A DNA stretch of 64,000 nucleotides from Mycobacteroides chelonae. Its GTDB lineage: Bacteria; Actinomycetota; Actinomycetes; Mycobacteriales; Mycobacteriaceae. A program made the translations under genes and the position numbers. How positions within the stretch are numbered: the stretch's first letter is position 1; each line of letters starts with the position of its first letter. Of the stretch, positions 39,400 to 52,557 are shown piece after piece. The notes beneath the pieces were generated by a model. The model was not told the origin of the DNA, did not search any database, and saw only the letters and a list, made by a program, of their open reading frames with translations. Location of the stretch: positions 4,216,001 through 4,280,000 of the forward strand of contig NZ_CP050145.1 in assembly GCF_016767715.1 (NCBI RefSeq), read 5' to 3'.

Positions 39400-42333
39400 T
39401 TAGTCGTTAAATTTCGGCAGTTCCGTGGTCGGCTCGTCATCGTCTAGGCGGCCCGGGGCAGGCGCCGCCGGGCGCGCGCCCACCGGTGCAAGCAGCGCAC
39501 TCGGCGGACGCGGCCGCACTCGCTGCGGCCACCAGAACCACCGGCCCAGAAGAGCAGCGATTGCCGGCGTCATAAACGAGCGGACGATCAACGTATCGAA
39601 CAACAGGCCCAGCCCGATCGTGGTTCCAATCTGACCGATGATCTGCAGATCACTGACCACCATCGAGGCCATGGTGGCCGCGAACACCAATCCGGCTGAG
39701 GTGACGACCTTTCCGGTGCCACCCATCGCGCGGATGATGCCCGTGTTCAGCCCCGCGCCCAGCTCTTCTTTCATACGAGAGACCAGCAGCAGGTTGTAAT
39801 CGGATCCAACCGCCAAAAGGATGATCACGGACATCGCCAGCACCATCCAGTGCAGATTGATGCCAAGGATGTACTGCCACAGCAGCACGGACATGCCAAA
39901 GGACGCACCCAAGGAGAGGGCCACCGTTCCGACGATCACCAAGGCCGCGATGAAGCTTCGGGTGGTGATGAGCATGATGATGAAAACCAGGCAGATCGCC
40001 GCGATGCCCGCGATCAGCAGGTCGTACGTGGAGCCGTCTTTCCAGTCCTTTGCGGTCGACGCGGCGCCGGCCAGATAGATCTTGCCGCCCACCAGTGGCG
40101 TTCCCTTGAGAGCCTCTTCTGCCGCGTTCCGAATCTGCTCGATCCGCGTGATGCCCTCCGGCGACATCGGATCACCGTTATGAGAGATGATGAACCGCAC
40201 CGTCTTTCCGTCCGGCGACAGGAACGAACTCATCGCGCGCTGGAAGTCCGGGTTCTTGAACACCTCTGGAGGCAGGAAGAACGAATCGTCGTTCTTAGAG
40301 GCGTCGAATGCCTGCCCCATGGCCATCACGTCATTGGTGGATTCGTCCATCGAAGCGAACTGCCCGGACATGGTGGCGTACATGGTGAGCACCGAGGTGC
40401 GCATGCTCTGCATGACCGAGATCATCTGAGGGAACTGGACAAGCAGCTGCGGCATGATGGCGTCCAGCTGATCCATGTCCCTGACCAGAACCATCAGCCC
40501 GTCATCGAGCGCGTCGACCGCGTCCATCGCATCGAAGATCGATCGAAGCGAGAAGCAGATCGGGATGTCGAAACAGTGCTTCTCCCAATAGAAATAGTTG
40601 CGTATCGGTCGTAGGAAGTCATCGAACAGCGCGATACTGCCCCGCAAGTCGTCGGTCAGCTGCTGCACCTCGTGGGTATGGCCCGTCATGCGGTGCGTGG
40701 TCTCGGACATCTGCTTCATCACGAGGTACGTGCGCTGCATCGTCGCGATCATCTTCGACATGTCGTCGGCCTGCCTTTGCATGTCGGCGATGCGCTTCTT
40801 CTGGAAGCGGGTCGCCTGCACCTGGCCGGCGCTTTGCAAGCTGAGCAGGAAGGGCACCGATGTGTTGGCGATCGGAGTTCCCTCGGGCCGGGTGATCCCC
40901 TGCACCCGCGAGACTCCCCGCACCTTGAAAATGGCCTTCGCCACCTTGTTCAGCACCAGGAAGTCGGCCGGGTTCCGAAGGTCCCGATCGGTTTCGATCA
41001 ACAACACATCGGGCGTCAGTCGCGACTCGGAGAAGTGACGTTGCGCGGCAGCGAATCCCTGATTGGCCGGGATATCCCCGGAGATGTACAGCCGGTCGTT
41101 GTAGCTCGTCTTGTATCCCGGCAGCGTGGACAACCCGACCAGTGCCACGGCCAGCGAGGCGACCAGGATCGGTGCGGGCCAGCGGACAATGGCCGTACCG
41201 AGCCCGCGCCACCGCTGAACCCGCAGCTTGCGCTTGGGTTCAAGCAGTCCGAATCGGCTGGCCACCGCAATCCCTGCGGGTACCAGGGTGACCGCGACCG
41301 CGACGGCCGTCAGCATTCCGATGGCACAGGGGATTCCCATGGTCTGGAAATAGGGCAGTCGCGTGAAATGTAGACACAGAATGGCTCCGGCGATGGTCAG
41401 TCCGGAAGCCAGGACGACGGGAGCCACACTGCGATATGTGGTGTAGTAGGCCGTTTCCCGGTCCTCACCGGCCTGGCGTGCCTCTTGATAACGACCGAAG
41501 AAGAAGATCCCGTAATCGGTGCCTGCGGCGATGCTCAAGAAAACCAGCATGTTGACGGCGAACGTCGACAACACGAAAACATCGTGGTAGCCCAGGAACG
41601 CCACAATGCCTCTGGCCGCGGCCAATTCGACACCCACCATGATCAGCAGCAGGATCACGGTGACAACAGAGCGATAGAGGATCAACAGCAGCGTGAAGAT
41701 GATGACCACGGTGACCGCGGTGATCTTCAGAATCGATTTGTTGCCGGCATGCTGCATGTCCGAAGCGAGCGGCGCCGCACCGGCCACGTAGACCTTCACA
41801 TCGGTGGGAGCCGAAGGCAGTGTCCGATTGACGATTTCGCGGATCGCGGCCACTGATTCGTCACCCATGGCGGTGCCCTGATTGCCGACGAGATTCAGCT
41901 GCACATATGCGGCCTTTTCATCGGGACTCTGCACACTCGACGATGTCAGCCGATCTCCCCATAGATCCTGCACGTGCTCTACGTGTTTGGGATCGTTGCG
42001 CAGCTCGCGGATCAGTCCGGCGTAGTACGTATGCGCGTCCTCGCCGAGTGGGTCCTTCCCCTCGAGCACGATCATCGCGGAGCTGTCCGAATTCGATTCG
42101 TTGAAGTCCTTGCCCATACGCATGATGGCCTTGACGGCCGGCGCATCTTGGGGCATCAGCGATACCGAACGCTCTTCTGCGACGTTCTCCAATGCCGGAA
42201 TCGCCTTGGTCAAGTCCCAATTGACCGATGCCAGCGTCGTATACAGAATCAGCGCCAGCCAGCCCAGGATGATCAGGGGCGACAGGTTTCGTATGGTTCG
42301 CGCGATGAACGGGCGCGACTTCTCGGTACTCAT
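39400..42333 (-). CDS. mmpL4b: RND transporter MmpL4b
   Basis: A 977-residue mycobacterial RND-family lipid transporter. There are twelve membrane segments: one near residues 18-38, a large periplasmic domain, a cluster of five about 190-350, a second periplasmic domain with a helical hairpin, and five near 760-940. The proton-relay Asp-Tyr pairs are present as [16 protein letters not shown] and [15 protein letters not shown]. With MmpL4a and MmpS4 it exports GPL across the inner membrane. It starts nine bases after the mmpL4a stop. The frame is intact, which is relevant because this gene is another common site of rough-type mutations. The C-terminus is proline-rich and acidic. Confidence 0.93.
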   Translation of the reverse strand: MSTEKSRPFIARTIRNLSPLIILGWLALILYTTLASVNWDLTKAIPALENVAEERSVSLMPQDAPAVKAIMRMGKDFNESNSDSSAMIVLEGKDPLGEDAHTYYAGLIRELRNDPKHVEHVQDLWGDRLTSSSVQSPDEKAAYVQLNLVGNQGTAMGDESVAAIREIVNRTLPSAPTDVKVYVAGAAPLASDMQHAGNKSILKITAVTVVIIFTLLLILYRSVVTVILLLIMVGVELAAARGIVAFLGYHDVFVLSTFAVNMLVFLSIAAGTDYGIFFFGRYQEARQAGEDRETAYYTTYRSVAPVVLASGLTIAGAILCLHFTRLPYFQTMGIPCAIGMLTAVAVAVTLVPAGIAVASRFGLLEPKRKLRVQRWRGLGTAIVRWPAPILVASLAVALVGLSTLPGYKTSYNDRLYISGDIPANQGFAAAQRHFSESRLTPDVLLIETDRDLRNPADFLVLNKVAKAIFKVRGVSRVQGITRPEGTPIANTSVPFLLSLQSAGQVQATRFQKKRIADMQRQADDMSKMIATMQRTYLVMKQMSETTHRMTGHTHEVQQLTDDLRGSIALFDDFLRPIRNYFYWEKHCFDIPICFSLRSIFDAMDAVDALDDGLMVLVRDMDQLDAIMPQLLVQFPQMISVMQSMRTSVLTMYATMSGQFASMDESTNDVMAMGQAFDASKNDDSFFLPPEVFKNPDFQRAMSSFLSPDGKTVRFIISHNGDPMSPEGITRIEQIRNAAEEALKGTPLVGGKIYLAGAASTAKDWKDGSTYDLLIAGIAAICLVFIIMLITTRSFIAALVIVGTVALSLGASFGMSVLLWQYILGINLHWMVLAMSVIILLAVGSDYNLLLVSRMKEELGAGLNTGIIRAMGGTGKVVTSAGLVFAATMASMVVSDLQIIGQIGTTIGLGLLFDTLIVRSFMTPAIAALLGRWFWWPQRVRPRPPSALLAPVGARPAAPAPGRLDDDEPTTELPKFND

Positions 42334-42342
42334 GCGCCGCCG

Positions 42343-45222
42343 CTAGTTCCTCTGCAGCACGGAACGGACGAGGCGCGGTCCCTTCCACCCGTGCACCGCA
42401 CCGACCGGCCGGGGCGACACCTGCAGTGGCCACCAGAACCACCGGCCCAGGAGCGCGGCAATGGCCGGGGTCATGAACGCTCGCACGATCAAGGTGTCGA
42501 ACAACAGACCCAAACCGATCGTGGTTCCCACCTGCCCAAGGGTGAGCAGGTCGCTGACGATCATGGAGCCCATCGTCGCGGCGAAGACCAGCCCGGCAGC
42601 GGTCACCACCTTGCCGGTACCGCCCATCGCCCGGATGATGCCCGTATTGAGGCCGGCGCCTAACTCCTCTTTCATGCGCGAGACGAGCAATAGGTTGTAG
42701 TCAGAGCCCACCGCGAGCAGCACGATGACCGACATGGCCAACACCACCCAGTTGATCTGGATGCCGCAAATGTGTTGCCAGACAAGCACAGACAGACCAA
42801 ACGACGCACCCAGCGACAACGCCACTGTTCCGACGATCACCAGCGCGGCAACCAAGCTTCGCGTCATTAGCAACATGATGATGAAAATGAGGCACAGGGC
42901 GGCGACCCCCGCGATCAAGAGGTCGTATTTTGATCCATCGACCAGCTCACTGACACCCGCCGCCGTACCCGCCAGGGAGATCTTGGCGTGCTCCAGCGGT
43001 GTTCCCTTGAGCGCTTCCTCCGCGGCGGTCTTGATCGGATCCACTCGCGCAATGCCTTCGGGTGTCGCGGGATCTCCACGTTGAGAGATGAGCATGCGCG
43101 TCGACTTGCCATCGGGCGACATGAAGATCTTCATGACCCGCTTGAAGTCCTTGTTGTTCAGCACATCCGGCGGCAGATAGAACGAGTCATCGTTCTTCGA
43201 TGCGTCGAACGCCTTGCCCATGGCCGTCGAGTTCTCGGTGGATTCATCCATCTGGGCGAAGATGCCGGACATCGTGCTGTGCATGGTCAGCATCGATTCG
43301 CGGGTGCTCTTCATGGTGTCGATCATGATGGGGAACTGCTCGAGCAGCTGCGGCATCAGCCTGTCCAGCTCGTCAAGATCGCCCACCAGAGTCTGCATCT
43401 TGTCGGTCACCTGATCGACGCCGTCGAGCGCATCGAAGATCGACCTGATCGACCAGCAGATGGGAATATCGAAGCAGTGCTTCTCCCAGTAGAAGTAGTT
43501 ACGGATCGGCCGCCAGAAGTCTTCGAAATTCTCGATGTGGTCCCGCAGCGTGGACATATCTTTCTGAAGATCGTGCGTGGTGCTGACCATCCGGTGAGTG
43601 GTCGCCACCATCTGTTTCATCAGATCGAACATGCGCTGCATGAGCGCGATCGTCGTTCCCATGTCATCGGCCTGCTTGAGCATGTCGTCCATGCGCGCAC
43701 GCTGGAACGGCAGGCTCAACCGCTGGCTCGCGTTCGACATGCTGAGCATGAACGGCACCGACGAGTGTTCGATCTGCGTTCCCTCGGGACGCGTGATGGA
43801 CTGCACGTTGGCGATGCCGGGGACCGCGAAGACCGCCTTGGCCAGCCTGTTCAGCACCAGCAGATCGGCCGAGTTACGCATGTCGTGATTGGCCTCGACC
43901 AACAGGATGTCGGGCGTAGACATCTTCGATTCCGGGAAGTGCCGCGAGGCGGCCACGAGTCCCTGTACCGCGGGGATGTCCTTCGGTATGTACTTCGCGT
44001 CGGTGTAGCTGGGGTTGTATCCCGGCAGCGTCAAAAGCCCGATGAGTGAGATGGCCACCGTCCCGGCCAGGATCGGTCCGGGCCAACGCACAATCGCGGT
44101 ACCCAGCCGCCGCCAGCGCCGCGTCGTCACCTGGCGCTTGGGATCGAACAGCCCGAAGCGGCTACCTGCGGCGATGCACGCCGGAACCAGGGTGAGCGCA
44201 ACCGCCACCGCGACCAGGATGCCGACCGCGCCCGGGATGCCCAGCGGCTTGAAGTACGGCAGCCGGGTGAAGTGCAGACACGCGATCGCACCGGCGATGG
44301 TCAAGCCGGATGCCAGCACGACCTTGGCCACCCCACGGTAGGCGGTGTAGTAGGCGGTCTGGCGATCCTCGCCCGCCTGACGCGCTTCCTGATAGCGCCC
44401 GGTGAAGAAGATTCCATAGTCCGTACCTGCGGCGATGCCCACAGACACCAGCAGGTTGACCACGAAGGTGGTGAGACCCACGATCCCGTGCATACCGAGG
44501 AACGCGACCAGTCCTCGCGCAACCTGCAGCTCGATGCCGACGGTGAACAGCAAGATGATGACCGTGATGAATGACCGGTAGAGCAGGAGCAGCATCAGGA
44601 AAATCACGCCAACACTCACCAAGGTGATGAGGATGACCGTCCGGTTTCCGCTCTCCGACATATCGGAGACGACGGCGGCGGGACCCGTGACATAGGTCTT
44701 GACCCCCGGCGGCAGCCCCGGAGTGTCTTTGACGATCTTCTGAACGGCTTCCACGGATTCGTTGGCATCAGCCTGGCCGAATCGCCCGGTGAGATTCAAT
44801 TGCACATACGCGGCTTTGCCATCGGCACTCTGGGCGGCGCCGGCGGTTAGCGGGTCACCCCAGAAGTCCTGGATATGCTGCACATGTTTCGGATCGTCCT
44901 TCAATTGGCGGACGACGGCGTCGTAATACTTGTGCGCATCATCGCCGAGAGGGTTCTCCCCCTCGAGCACGATCACCGCGACGCTCTCGGAATTAGATTC
45001 CTGGAAAACCTTCCCCATCTGCGTCATTGCTTTGACGGAGGGCGCGTCCGGCGGGCTGAGGGAGACCGAATGCTCCCTTTCAACGATCTCCAGCGGCGGC
45101 ACCTTGACGGTCAGCAGGACAGTGATCGCAAGCCAGCCCAAGATAATGAATACCGCACCCTTGCGGATAACGGTCGCCATTATCGGTCGGTGTGATTGAC
45201 CTTTGCCGTTGCCCTCGCTCAT
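42343..45222 (-). CDS. mmpL4a: RND transporter MmpL4a
   Basis: A 959-residue MmpL transporter, paralogous to MmpL4b along its whole length. Twelve membrane helices in two halves; [16 protein letters not shown] and [16 protein letters not shown] carry the proton-relay residues. ATG 45222 ([11 protein letters not shown]) is chosen because it overlaps the mmpS4 stop as ATGA and follows GAAGG; the frame is open to 45240. It works with MmpL4b in GPL export, and loss of either abolishes surface GPL in published work. The gene is intact and lies between mmpS4 and mmpL4b in one operon. Confidence 0.93.
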   Translation of the reverse strand: MSEGNGKGQSHRPIMATVIRKGAVFIILGWLAITVLLTVKVPPLEIVEREHSVSLSPPDAPSVKAMTQMGKVFQESNSESVAVIVLEGENPLGDDAHKYYDAVVRQLKDDPKHVQHIQDFWGDPLTAGAAQSADGKAAYVQLNLTGRFGQADANESVEAVQKIVKDTPGLPPGVKTYVTGPAAVVSDMSESGNRTVILITLVSVGVIFLMLLLLYRSFITVIILLFTVGIELQVARGLVAFLGMHGIVGLTTFVVNLLVSVGIAAGTDYGIFFTGRYQEARQAGEDRQTAYYTAYRGVAKVVLASGLTIAGAIACLHFTRLPYFKPLGIPGAVGILVAVAVALTLVPACIAAGSRFGLFDPKRQVTTRRWRRLGTAIVRWPGPILAGTVAISLIGLLTLPGYNPSYTDAKYIPKDIPAVQGLVAASRHFPESKMSTPDILLVEANHDMRNSADLLVLNRLAKAVFAVPGIANVQSITRPEGTQIEHSSVPFMLSMSNASQRLSLPFQRARMDDMLKQADDMGTTIALMQRMFDLMKQMVATTHRMVSTTHDLQKDMSTLRDHIENFEDFWRPIRNYFYWEKHCFDIPICWSIRSIFDALDGVDQVTDKMQTLVGDLDELDRLMPQLLEQFPIMIDTMKSTRESMLTMHSTMSGIFAQMDESTENSTAMGKAFDASKNDDSFYLPPDVLNNKDFKRVMKIFMSPDGKSTRMLISQRGDPATPEGIARVDPIKTAAEEALKGTPLEHAKISLAGTAAGVSELVDGSKYDLLIAGVAALCLIFIIMLLMTRSLVAALVIVGTVALSLGASFGLSVLVWQHICGIQINWVVLAMSVIVLLAVGSDYNLLLVSRMKEELGAGLNTGIIRAMGGTGKVVTAAGLVFAATMGSMIVSDLLTLGQVGTTIGLGLLFDTLIVRAFMTPAIAALLGRWFWWPLQVSPRPVGAVHGWKGPRLVRSVLQRN

Positions 45223-45635
45223 GCGGCCTTCAGCAGGCATGAGGTAAAGGCATTGGTCTGATTTGTCACCTTCTCGGACTTAACCTCATCGTCCACGATG
45301 ATGCGGCACCCGATACTGCGGCCATCCCCCTGCGCCATGATGCTTCCCACCGCTGTCGTCTTACCGATCTCGAATTTCACCGACCATGGCAATGGAATTT
45401 TCTGAATGAACAGCGGATCGCCATTGACATCGAAATAGCTGATATCGGCCACATTCCCCGGCGATCCGAAAACCTCGTACGACATCTTCTTGGGATCAAA
45501 CGATTTGGCGTCACTGACATTCGTATCGGCATACGATGGACGGTTCTCAGAACCGAATACACCGTGAAGCCGCGACACCGTAAAACCGCCGGCACCAATT
45601 ACCGCGAGCACCAGTAGCGGAATCCACAGACGCAT
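45219..45635 (-). CDS. mmpS4: MmpS4, accessory protein of MmpL4
   Basis: A 138-residue MmpS protein: one N-terminal membrane anchor ([18 protein letters not shown]) followed by a periplasmic beta-sandwich domain ([42 protein letters not shown]) and a conserved pair of cysteines ([10 protein letters not shown] and TSCLLKAA). It supports assembly and export of GPL with MmpL4a/b, and its stop overlaps mmpL4a. The start is uncertain: ATG 45635 and TTG 45638 lack a near ribosome site, whereas GAGGAGGG (45664-45657) is well spaced for an in-frame ATT codon at 45650. It is the first gene of the export operon. Confidence 0.9.
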   Translation of the reverse strand: MRLWIPLLVLAVIGAGGFTVSRLHGVFGSENRPSYADTNVSDAKSFDPKKMSYEVFGSPGNVADISYFDVNGDPLFIQKIPLPWSVKFEIGKTTAVGSIMAQGDGRSIGCRIIVDDEVKSEKVTNQTNAFTSCLLKAA

Positions 45636-46169
45636 CAAAAGCCGAAGAATCGTAACCCTCCTCGTCTATCTCCGCATCCGGCACCATGCTCGGACATGCA
45701 CATCCCAATTGCAAAACGCGGAACACCTCAGCGGCGCTCCCCGGCCGTTAAAGATTAGACCATGCATGAGAGTCGCGTATGTACCCGTTGCACACCCGAT
45801 ATGCAATGAGTAGCACGCTATTTTGGATACGGACGTGTACAGATTTACTGCATACCGCCATGGGCAACCACGATCGCCCGATTCTCCAATTCCTACGAAT
45901 GGGTGAACGGATGGCTAATCAGCAGCTGAGACCCCACTTTGTGACCTCAGGACTGAACCAAGAGCCACAGTGGCGCCGGTCATAGCGAGAGACAGCTCAG
46001 CCAGCCATGTTCGCCCGTCACCCCCTCCCGAATAGGCCCAGAAAGCAAACCAGCTTGATTGCTCGCCGGCATCCGGTGCGCGCATCGCGATCCGGAGAAC
46101 ATCCTGGGCCTATCCGAACCTTGCCAAGACTGCGAAGGAGGAGTTCGCAAAGCGCGTAGGCTGGTCAGC
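45636..46169. promoter_or_regulatory. mmpS4-ramB divergent intergenic region
   Basis: 534 bases between the divergent mmpS4 and ramB genes. It contains the mmpS4 ribosome site GAGGAGGG at 45657-45664 and a TTGCAAA sequence at 45709-45715 that resembles RamB half-sites; RamB represses its own gene in related bacteria. A 68-codon plus-strand frame at 45779-45985 has no coding character. I see no other gene. Confidence 0.45.
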
Positions 46170-47596
46170 GTGTCCAAGACGTACGTTGGAGGGCGCCTAC
46201 GTCAACTCCGCAGCGAACGCGGGTTCAGCCAAGCTGCGCTCGCCCAGATGCTGGAGATCTCCCCGAGCTACCTCAACCAGATCGAGCATGACGTCCGCCC
46301 CCTGACCGTCGCGGTGCTGCTGCGTATCACCGAGGTGTTCGGCGTCGACGCGACGTTCTTCTCCTCCCAGGACGACAGCCGCCTCATCGCCGAACTGCGC
46401 GAGGTGGTGCAGGACAAGGACCTGGACATCGACGTCGATCCTGCCGAGATCGCCGATGTAGTCGCCGGACACCCCGCACTGGCGCGTGCCATGGTCAATC
46501 TGCATCGGCGCTACCGGATCACCACCACGCAGTTGGCCGCGGCCACCGAGGACCGATACACCGACGGCAGCGGCAGCGGATCGATCACCATGCCGCACGA
46601 AGAGGTGCGCGACTACTTCTATCAACGGCACAACTATCTCCACGAGCTCGACACCGCGGCCGAAGAACTGACAGTTCGGATGCGCATGCACCGAGCGGAC
46701 CTCGCCAGAGAGATCGCCGACCGCATCACCGAGGTCCATGGCGTGCAGATCGCCCGGCGCATCGATCTCGGCGACAGCGTGCTGCACAAGTACGACCCGG
46801 TATCCAAGACGCTGGAAATCAGCAACCACCTCTCCGGAGGTCAGCAGGTTTTCAAACTGGCCGCCGAGCTGGCGTACCTGGAGTACGGCGATCTCATCGA
46901 CACCATGGTTGACGACGGCAAGTTCACCTCCGAGGAATCACGCAAACTGGCGCGGCTGGGGCTGGCCAACTACTTCGCCGCTGCCACAGTGCTGCCATAC
47001 CGGCAGTTCCATGGGGTGGCCGAGGACTTCCAGTACGACATCGAGCGTCTGTCGGCGTTCTACTCGGTGAGCTACGAGACGATCTGCCACCGGCTGTCGA
47101 CCCTGCAGCGTCCGTCGATGCGCGGGGTCCCCTTCTCATTCGTCCGGGTCGATCGTGCCGGAAACATGTCGAAACGTCAGTCAGCCACCGGTTTTCACTT
47201 CTCCTCCAGCGGCGGTACCTGTCCGCTGTGGAACGTATACGAGACCTTCGGCAACCCGGGCAAGATCCTGGTGCAGGTGGCGCAGATGCCCGACGGGCGC
47301 AACTACCTCTGGGTGGCGCGCACTGTCGAACGGCGTGCGTCGCGGTATGGACAGCCGGGTAAGACCTTCGCAATCGGGCTCGGATGCGAGTTACGGCATG
47401 CGCATCGACTGGTCTATTCGCAGGGTCTGGATCTGTCCTCCGAGGGTGCGACGACACCCATCGGCGTGGGTTGTCGGGTCTGCGAACGCGACAATTGCCC
47501 GCAGCGCGCCTTCCCCGCACTCGGGCGGGCTCTGGACCTTGACGAGCATCGCAGTACGGTGTCGCCATACCTTGTTCAGCAAGAAGGAGCCCGGCA

Positions 47597-47600
<4 letters not shown>
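46170..47600 (+). CDS. ramB: RamB, regulator of acetate metabolism
   Basis: A 476-residue transcription factor of the RamB/short-chain fatty acyl regulator type. An N-terminal Xre-like helix-turn-helix (residues about 8-62: LRQLRSERGFSQAALAQMLEISPSYLNQIEHDVRPLT, shown by its key residues) is followed by an IrrE/ImmA-like central domain. The C-terminal part carries several cysteines (GGTCPLW, GLGCEL, GVGCRVCERDNCPQRAFP) that could bind a metal. In M. tuberculosis RamB controls icl1 and its own gene. GTG 46170 (VSKTYVGG) agrees with the orthologue; the open frame upstream to 46059 does not. It is followed by a CMD-family gene with an ATGA overlap, as in M. tuberculosis. Confidence 0.93.
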
Positions 47601-49537
<1,937 letters not shown>

Positions 49538-49768
49538 AAAAGCCACGGTAGAACCTGGAGTCAACTCCAGGTCAAGTGGAGATTCCGCGCAGGGCTCCAC
49601 GAAAGTCCCCGCTGGTACCGGCGACGGTGCCACGGAGGCCGTTGACACCTTCCCGATGCCGCCGCACCATCGGAACATGCGCTTGGCCCAGGACTGTAGG
49701 TAGGCGCGCGATTTCGTTTGCGCGCTGCCTGTTTCAGCCCATCTCCCGCCAAACGAAGGCCTCTCCGC
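49538..49768. promoter_or_regulatory. merR-permease divergent promoter region
   Basis: 231 bases between the divergent MerR regulator and the permease operon. The MerR-type operator lies at 49553-49572. The ribosome site of the permease gene (GAAGG) precedes ATG 49769. Whether MerR also affects the permease operon is unknown. Confidence 0.5.
49548..49575 (-). promoter_or_regulatory. MerR-type promoter/operator
   Basis: A perfect dyad ACCTGGAGTCAACTCCAGGT occupies 49553-49572. On the minus strand it is preceded by the -35 element TTGAC (49575-49571) and followed by the -10-like TTCTAC (49553-49548). This is the arrangement of MerR-family promoters (for example SoxR), where the dyad sits between the two boxes. 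It lies just 16 bases before the merR GTG. Confidence 0.75.
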
Positions 49769-51301
49769 ATGTCCGCTTCCGCCCATCAGCTCACCGTCAA
49801 TGGCAGATCTCTTCAAAACGCCGAATCTCACGGCCTCGAGCGCGACGCCGTCGGCTCCTGGGGCGTCTTCGCACAGGGATTGGCAGCGGCAGCCCCCAGT
49901 GTCGCGGTCGCAACGGTGCCATTTTCGCTGTTCGTAGCGGCCGGCAAGGGTGCCGCCTGGGCCGCGGTGATCGGCCTGGTGGCAGTGATCCTGATCGCCA
50001 CCACCATCAGCTTTCAAGCCAAACGGACCGTGTCCTCGGGCTCGCTCGGCACGTATGCCGGCAATGGATTGGGCCCCGGTGCCGCGTACGCCGCCGGATT
50101 CAGCCTGCTCATCGGATACATCACCTTCGCGACCACCGGGACTCTCGGCGGCGTGCTGTACTTCGAATCCTTCCTTGACGCAATCGGAATCCACTCGGAG
50201 GCAACGTTCTTCAAGCTCGCGCTGGTCGCCGTCGTCGTCGCGGTCGCTGTCTATCTGCCCTACCGCGGCGTCTCCATCTCCGCGAAATATGAGCTCGTCT
50301 TCGAAATCATCGCCACTGCACTGATTTTGATCATCATTGTGGCCTCGTATGTCAGCTACGGCTGGCGCATCGACACCGAGCAGTGGTCGCTGTCCAACTT
50401 GGGTAACAGCACCACCTTCATCGCGGCGGTCACCGCGGTCGGTGCGTATGCGGGATTCGAGAGCGTGGCGTCCCTCGGCGCCGAATCACGCGACGCGCAC
50501 CGCACCATTGCCCGCTCGCTGCTGCGCGTTGTGCTGATCATCGGCGTGCTCTACATCCTGGCCACCTACCCGCAGATCCTGCAATTCCGGAACATCGACG
50601 GCGACAGCGCGATACTCCCCCAGGTAGCTACGAATTCCGGTGTGGCATGGTCGATCTACCCGATAAGCCTGGCGGTGACCATCGCGTTCATCGTGTTCGT
50701 CACCGCCGTCATCAACTCTGCGGCGCGCGGGCTGTTCACCCTGGCCCACGAGGGAGCGCTTCCAGCTACACTCGCCAGGGTCCACCCCGTCTACAAGACC
50801 CCTGTCGCCGGCATCTTCCTCATCGGAATCATCGCGGCGGCCTTCTCCGTCACCGCCACCCTCAGCTCGGTAGGCCGCTTGGTCTTCGACGTGTACGGAA
50901 ACTACGTGGCCAACTGGGGCTTTCTCACCAGCTATCTGCTGGTGGTGGTGGCCACCCCGATCTGGCTGTACCGCATCAGAGCACTCACGCCCGCCCGGCT
51001 GACGGTGTCGATAGCGGCCACCCTGGCCATCGGGTATGTGATCTTCAGCAATTTCTACCCGGTCCCCGCTTTTCCGTTCAACATCCTGCCGCTCATCTTC
51101 GGCGCGATTCTGCTCGCCGGGCTGCTGCGCTACTGGTACCTGCGAGCCCGGCGACCCGAAGTCGCGGCCCGGATCGGCTCCATCCAAACACTTTCCGATT
51201 CCGAGAGGGAACGGCTGACCGAGCTCGGCATCCTCGAAGTCCTGCACGAGGAACCGGCCGCCGAACCCGAAACCGCTGATTCAGGAGTTCTCGTCAAATG
51301 A
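49769..51301 (+). CDS. APC-superfamily amino acid permease
   Basis: A 510-residue transporter with twelve predicted membrane helices, of the amino acid-polyamine-organocation superfamily. The unwound first helix carries the substrate-binding glycine region (GVFAQGLAAAAPSVAV), and GYITFATTG, YAGFESVASLGAESRDAHRTI and INSAARGLFTLAHEGALP are typical of family members with amino-acid substrates. The C-terminus is acidic. ATG 49769 (MSASAHQL) is chosen over the upstream in-frame start at 49718. It overlaps the next gene by four bases (ATGA) and so heads a four-gene operon. I infer that it imports the substrate processed by the two flavin enzymes and the acetyltransferase. Confidence 0.88.
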   Translation: MSASAHQLTVNGRSLQNAESHGLERDAVGSWGVFAQGLAAAAPSVAVATVPFSLFVAAGKGAAWAAVIGLVAVILIATTISFQAKRTVSSGSLGTYAGNGLGPGAAYAAGFSLLIGYITFATTGTLGGVLYFESFLDAIGIHSEATFFKLALVAVVVAVAVYLPYRGVSISAKYELVFEIIATALILIIIVASYVSYGWRIDTEQWSLSNLGNSTTFIAAVTAVGAYAGFESVASLGAESRDAHRTIARSLLRVVLIIGVLYILATYPQILQFRNIDGDSAILPQVATNSGVAWSIYPISLAVTIAFIVFVTAVINSAARGLFTLAHEGALPATLARVHPVYKTPVAGIFLIGIIAAAFSVTATLSSVGRLVFDVYGNYVANWGFLTSYLLVVVATPIWLYRIRALTPARLTVSIAATLAIGYVIFSNFYPVPAFPFNILPLIFGAILLAGLLRYWYLRARRPEVAARIGSIQTLSDSERERLTELGILEVLHEEPAAEPETADSGVLVK

Positions 51302-52557
51302 CCATCGCCGCCTCTTCGCCCACCCGCGCCTATCTGGGAGTTGGCGACACCGAGTTCGCCGCGTGGACGCGGGTCGCTCAACGCGCCGCCGAAGAACTGG
51401 CAGCCACCGCGCTGGAAAGAGATCGTGCCAACCAGAATCCCGTCGCCGAGATCGGGCTGTTGCGCGAGCACGGGCTACTGTCCTTCGCCACGGCCCACGA
51501 ATTCGGTGGCGCCGGAGGAAGTCTGACGCAGGCGCTGCAGCTCAGCCGGATCATCGCGGCGGCCGACGGGTCCATCGGCCAGCTGCTGGTCTACCACTAC
51601 TCCAACGGCGTGTGGACCCATATCCTCGGGTCTGCGGCTCAGCGCGAGCACATCGCGCGCGGGGTCGGCGAGCACGGCTGGTTCCAGGGCAGTGTCAGCA
51701 ATCCACGCGATCCGGGCATCACGGTAACCCCGACAGCGCAGGGATACCTGGTCAACGGCAAGCGCACCTTTGCCACCGGGGTCGCGGTGGCCGACCTGAT
51801 CACCGTGCTGCTCTACGAACAGGAGCCGATCAACGCGATCATCCCCCGCGACCGGGAAGGCCTGCGGTTCAACGACGATTGGGACAACCTCGGGCAGCGG
51901 CTCACCGCAAGCGGCAGCGTCGAATTCGACAATGTGCTGTTACGCCACGACGAGGTGCTCACCGGACTTGAGGAGTACGGTGACCGCCGCGAGCTCCGCG
52001 ACGGACTGCGGGCGTTGTTCAGCCAGTTGATCTTCGTCCACCTGTATCTCGGGATCGCCGAGGGCGCACTCTCCGCCGGTGTCACCTACATCAAGGACAA
52101 GGGCCGTCCATGGCCCGAGGCGCATTCCACGGAGGTCACCGAGGACCCGTACCACCAGCAGCTGCTGGGGCGCCTGTCCGCAGGGGTGTCCGCCGGGATC
52201 GCCCTGGCCGATGCGGTGACCCGAGAGTTCGAACAGACCCTGGCGTCCGGACACGAACTGTCCGCGGACCAGTGGGGTGCGCTGGCGGTTCGCGTTGACC
52301 AGGCCAAGTCCATCGCGACCGAGGTGGCCTTGGATGTGACGCACAACATCTTCCAGGCCACAGGGGCTCGGTCGACGGCCAATTCCGTTGGACTGGACAT
52401 CTATTGGCGCAACGCCCGCACGCACACCACCCACGATCCGCTGCCCTACCGGCAACGCGAGATCGGCCGATATCTATTGACCGGTGAGTGGCCCTCACCA
52501 CGCAGCCTCAACGGGCTGGGACGCCTCGCCGAGGCGACACAGGGCAAGCAATCGTGA
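51298..52557 (+). CDS. DszC/SfnC-like acyl-CoA dehydrogenase-fold monooxygenase
   Basis: A 419-residue flavoprotein with the acyl-CoA dehydrogenase fold, closest in pattern to group D monooxygenases such as DszC and SfnC, which oxidise sulfur or nitrogen compounds with reduced FMN and oxygen. N-terminal helical part LLREHGLLSFATAHEFGGAGGSL; middle beta domain GWFQGSVSNPRDPGITVTPTAQGYLVNGKRTFATG; C-terminal FQATGARSTANSVGLDIYWRNARTHTTHDPLPYRQREIGRYLL, with the HTTHDP histidines that DszC-type enzymes use. No glutamate base of true dehydrogenases is evident. It overlaps the permease gene by four bases and the Eis-like gene by GTGA. A flavin reductase would have to come from elsewhere. Confidence 0.85.
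   Translation: MTIAASSPTRAYLGVGDTEFAAWTRVAQRAAEELAATALERDRANQNPVAEIGLLREHGLLSFATAHEFGGAGGSLTQALQLSRIIAAADGSIGQLLVYHYSNGVWTHILGSAAQREHIARGVGEHGWFQGSVSNPRDPGITVTPTAQGYLVNGKRTFATGVAVADLITVLLYEQEPINAIIPRDREGLRFNDDWDNLGQRLTASGSVEFDNVLLRHDEVLTGLEEYGDRRELRDGLRALFSQLIFVHLYLGIAEGALSAGVTYIKDKGRPWPEAHSTEVTEDPYHQQLLGRLSAGVSAGIALADAVTREFEQTLASGHELSADQWGALAVRVDQAKSIATEVALDVTHNIFQATGARSTANSVGLDIYWRNARTHTTHDPLPYRQREIGRYLLTGEWPSPRSLNGLGRLAEATQGKQS

Noticed and set aside
45779..45985. 68-codon frame between mmpS4 and ramB
   Set aside because: No ribosome site, no coding composition, no recognised domain; it lies where promoters are expected.
46059..46169. Longer N-terminus for RamB
   Set aside because: The orthologue starts at SKTYVG, and the extra residues are not helix-turn-helix sequence.
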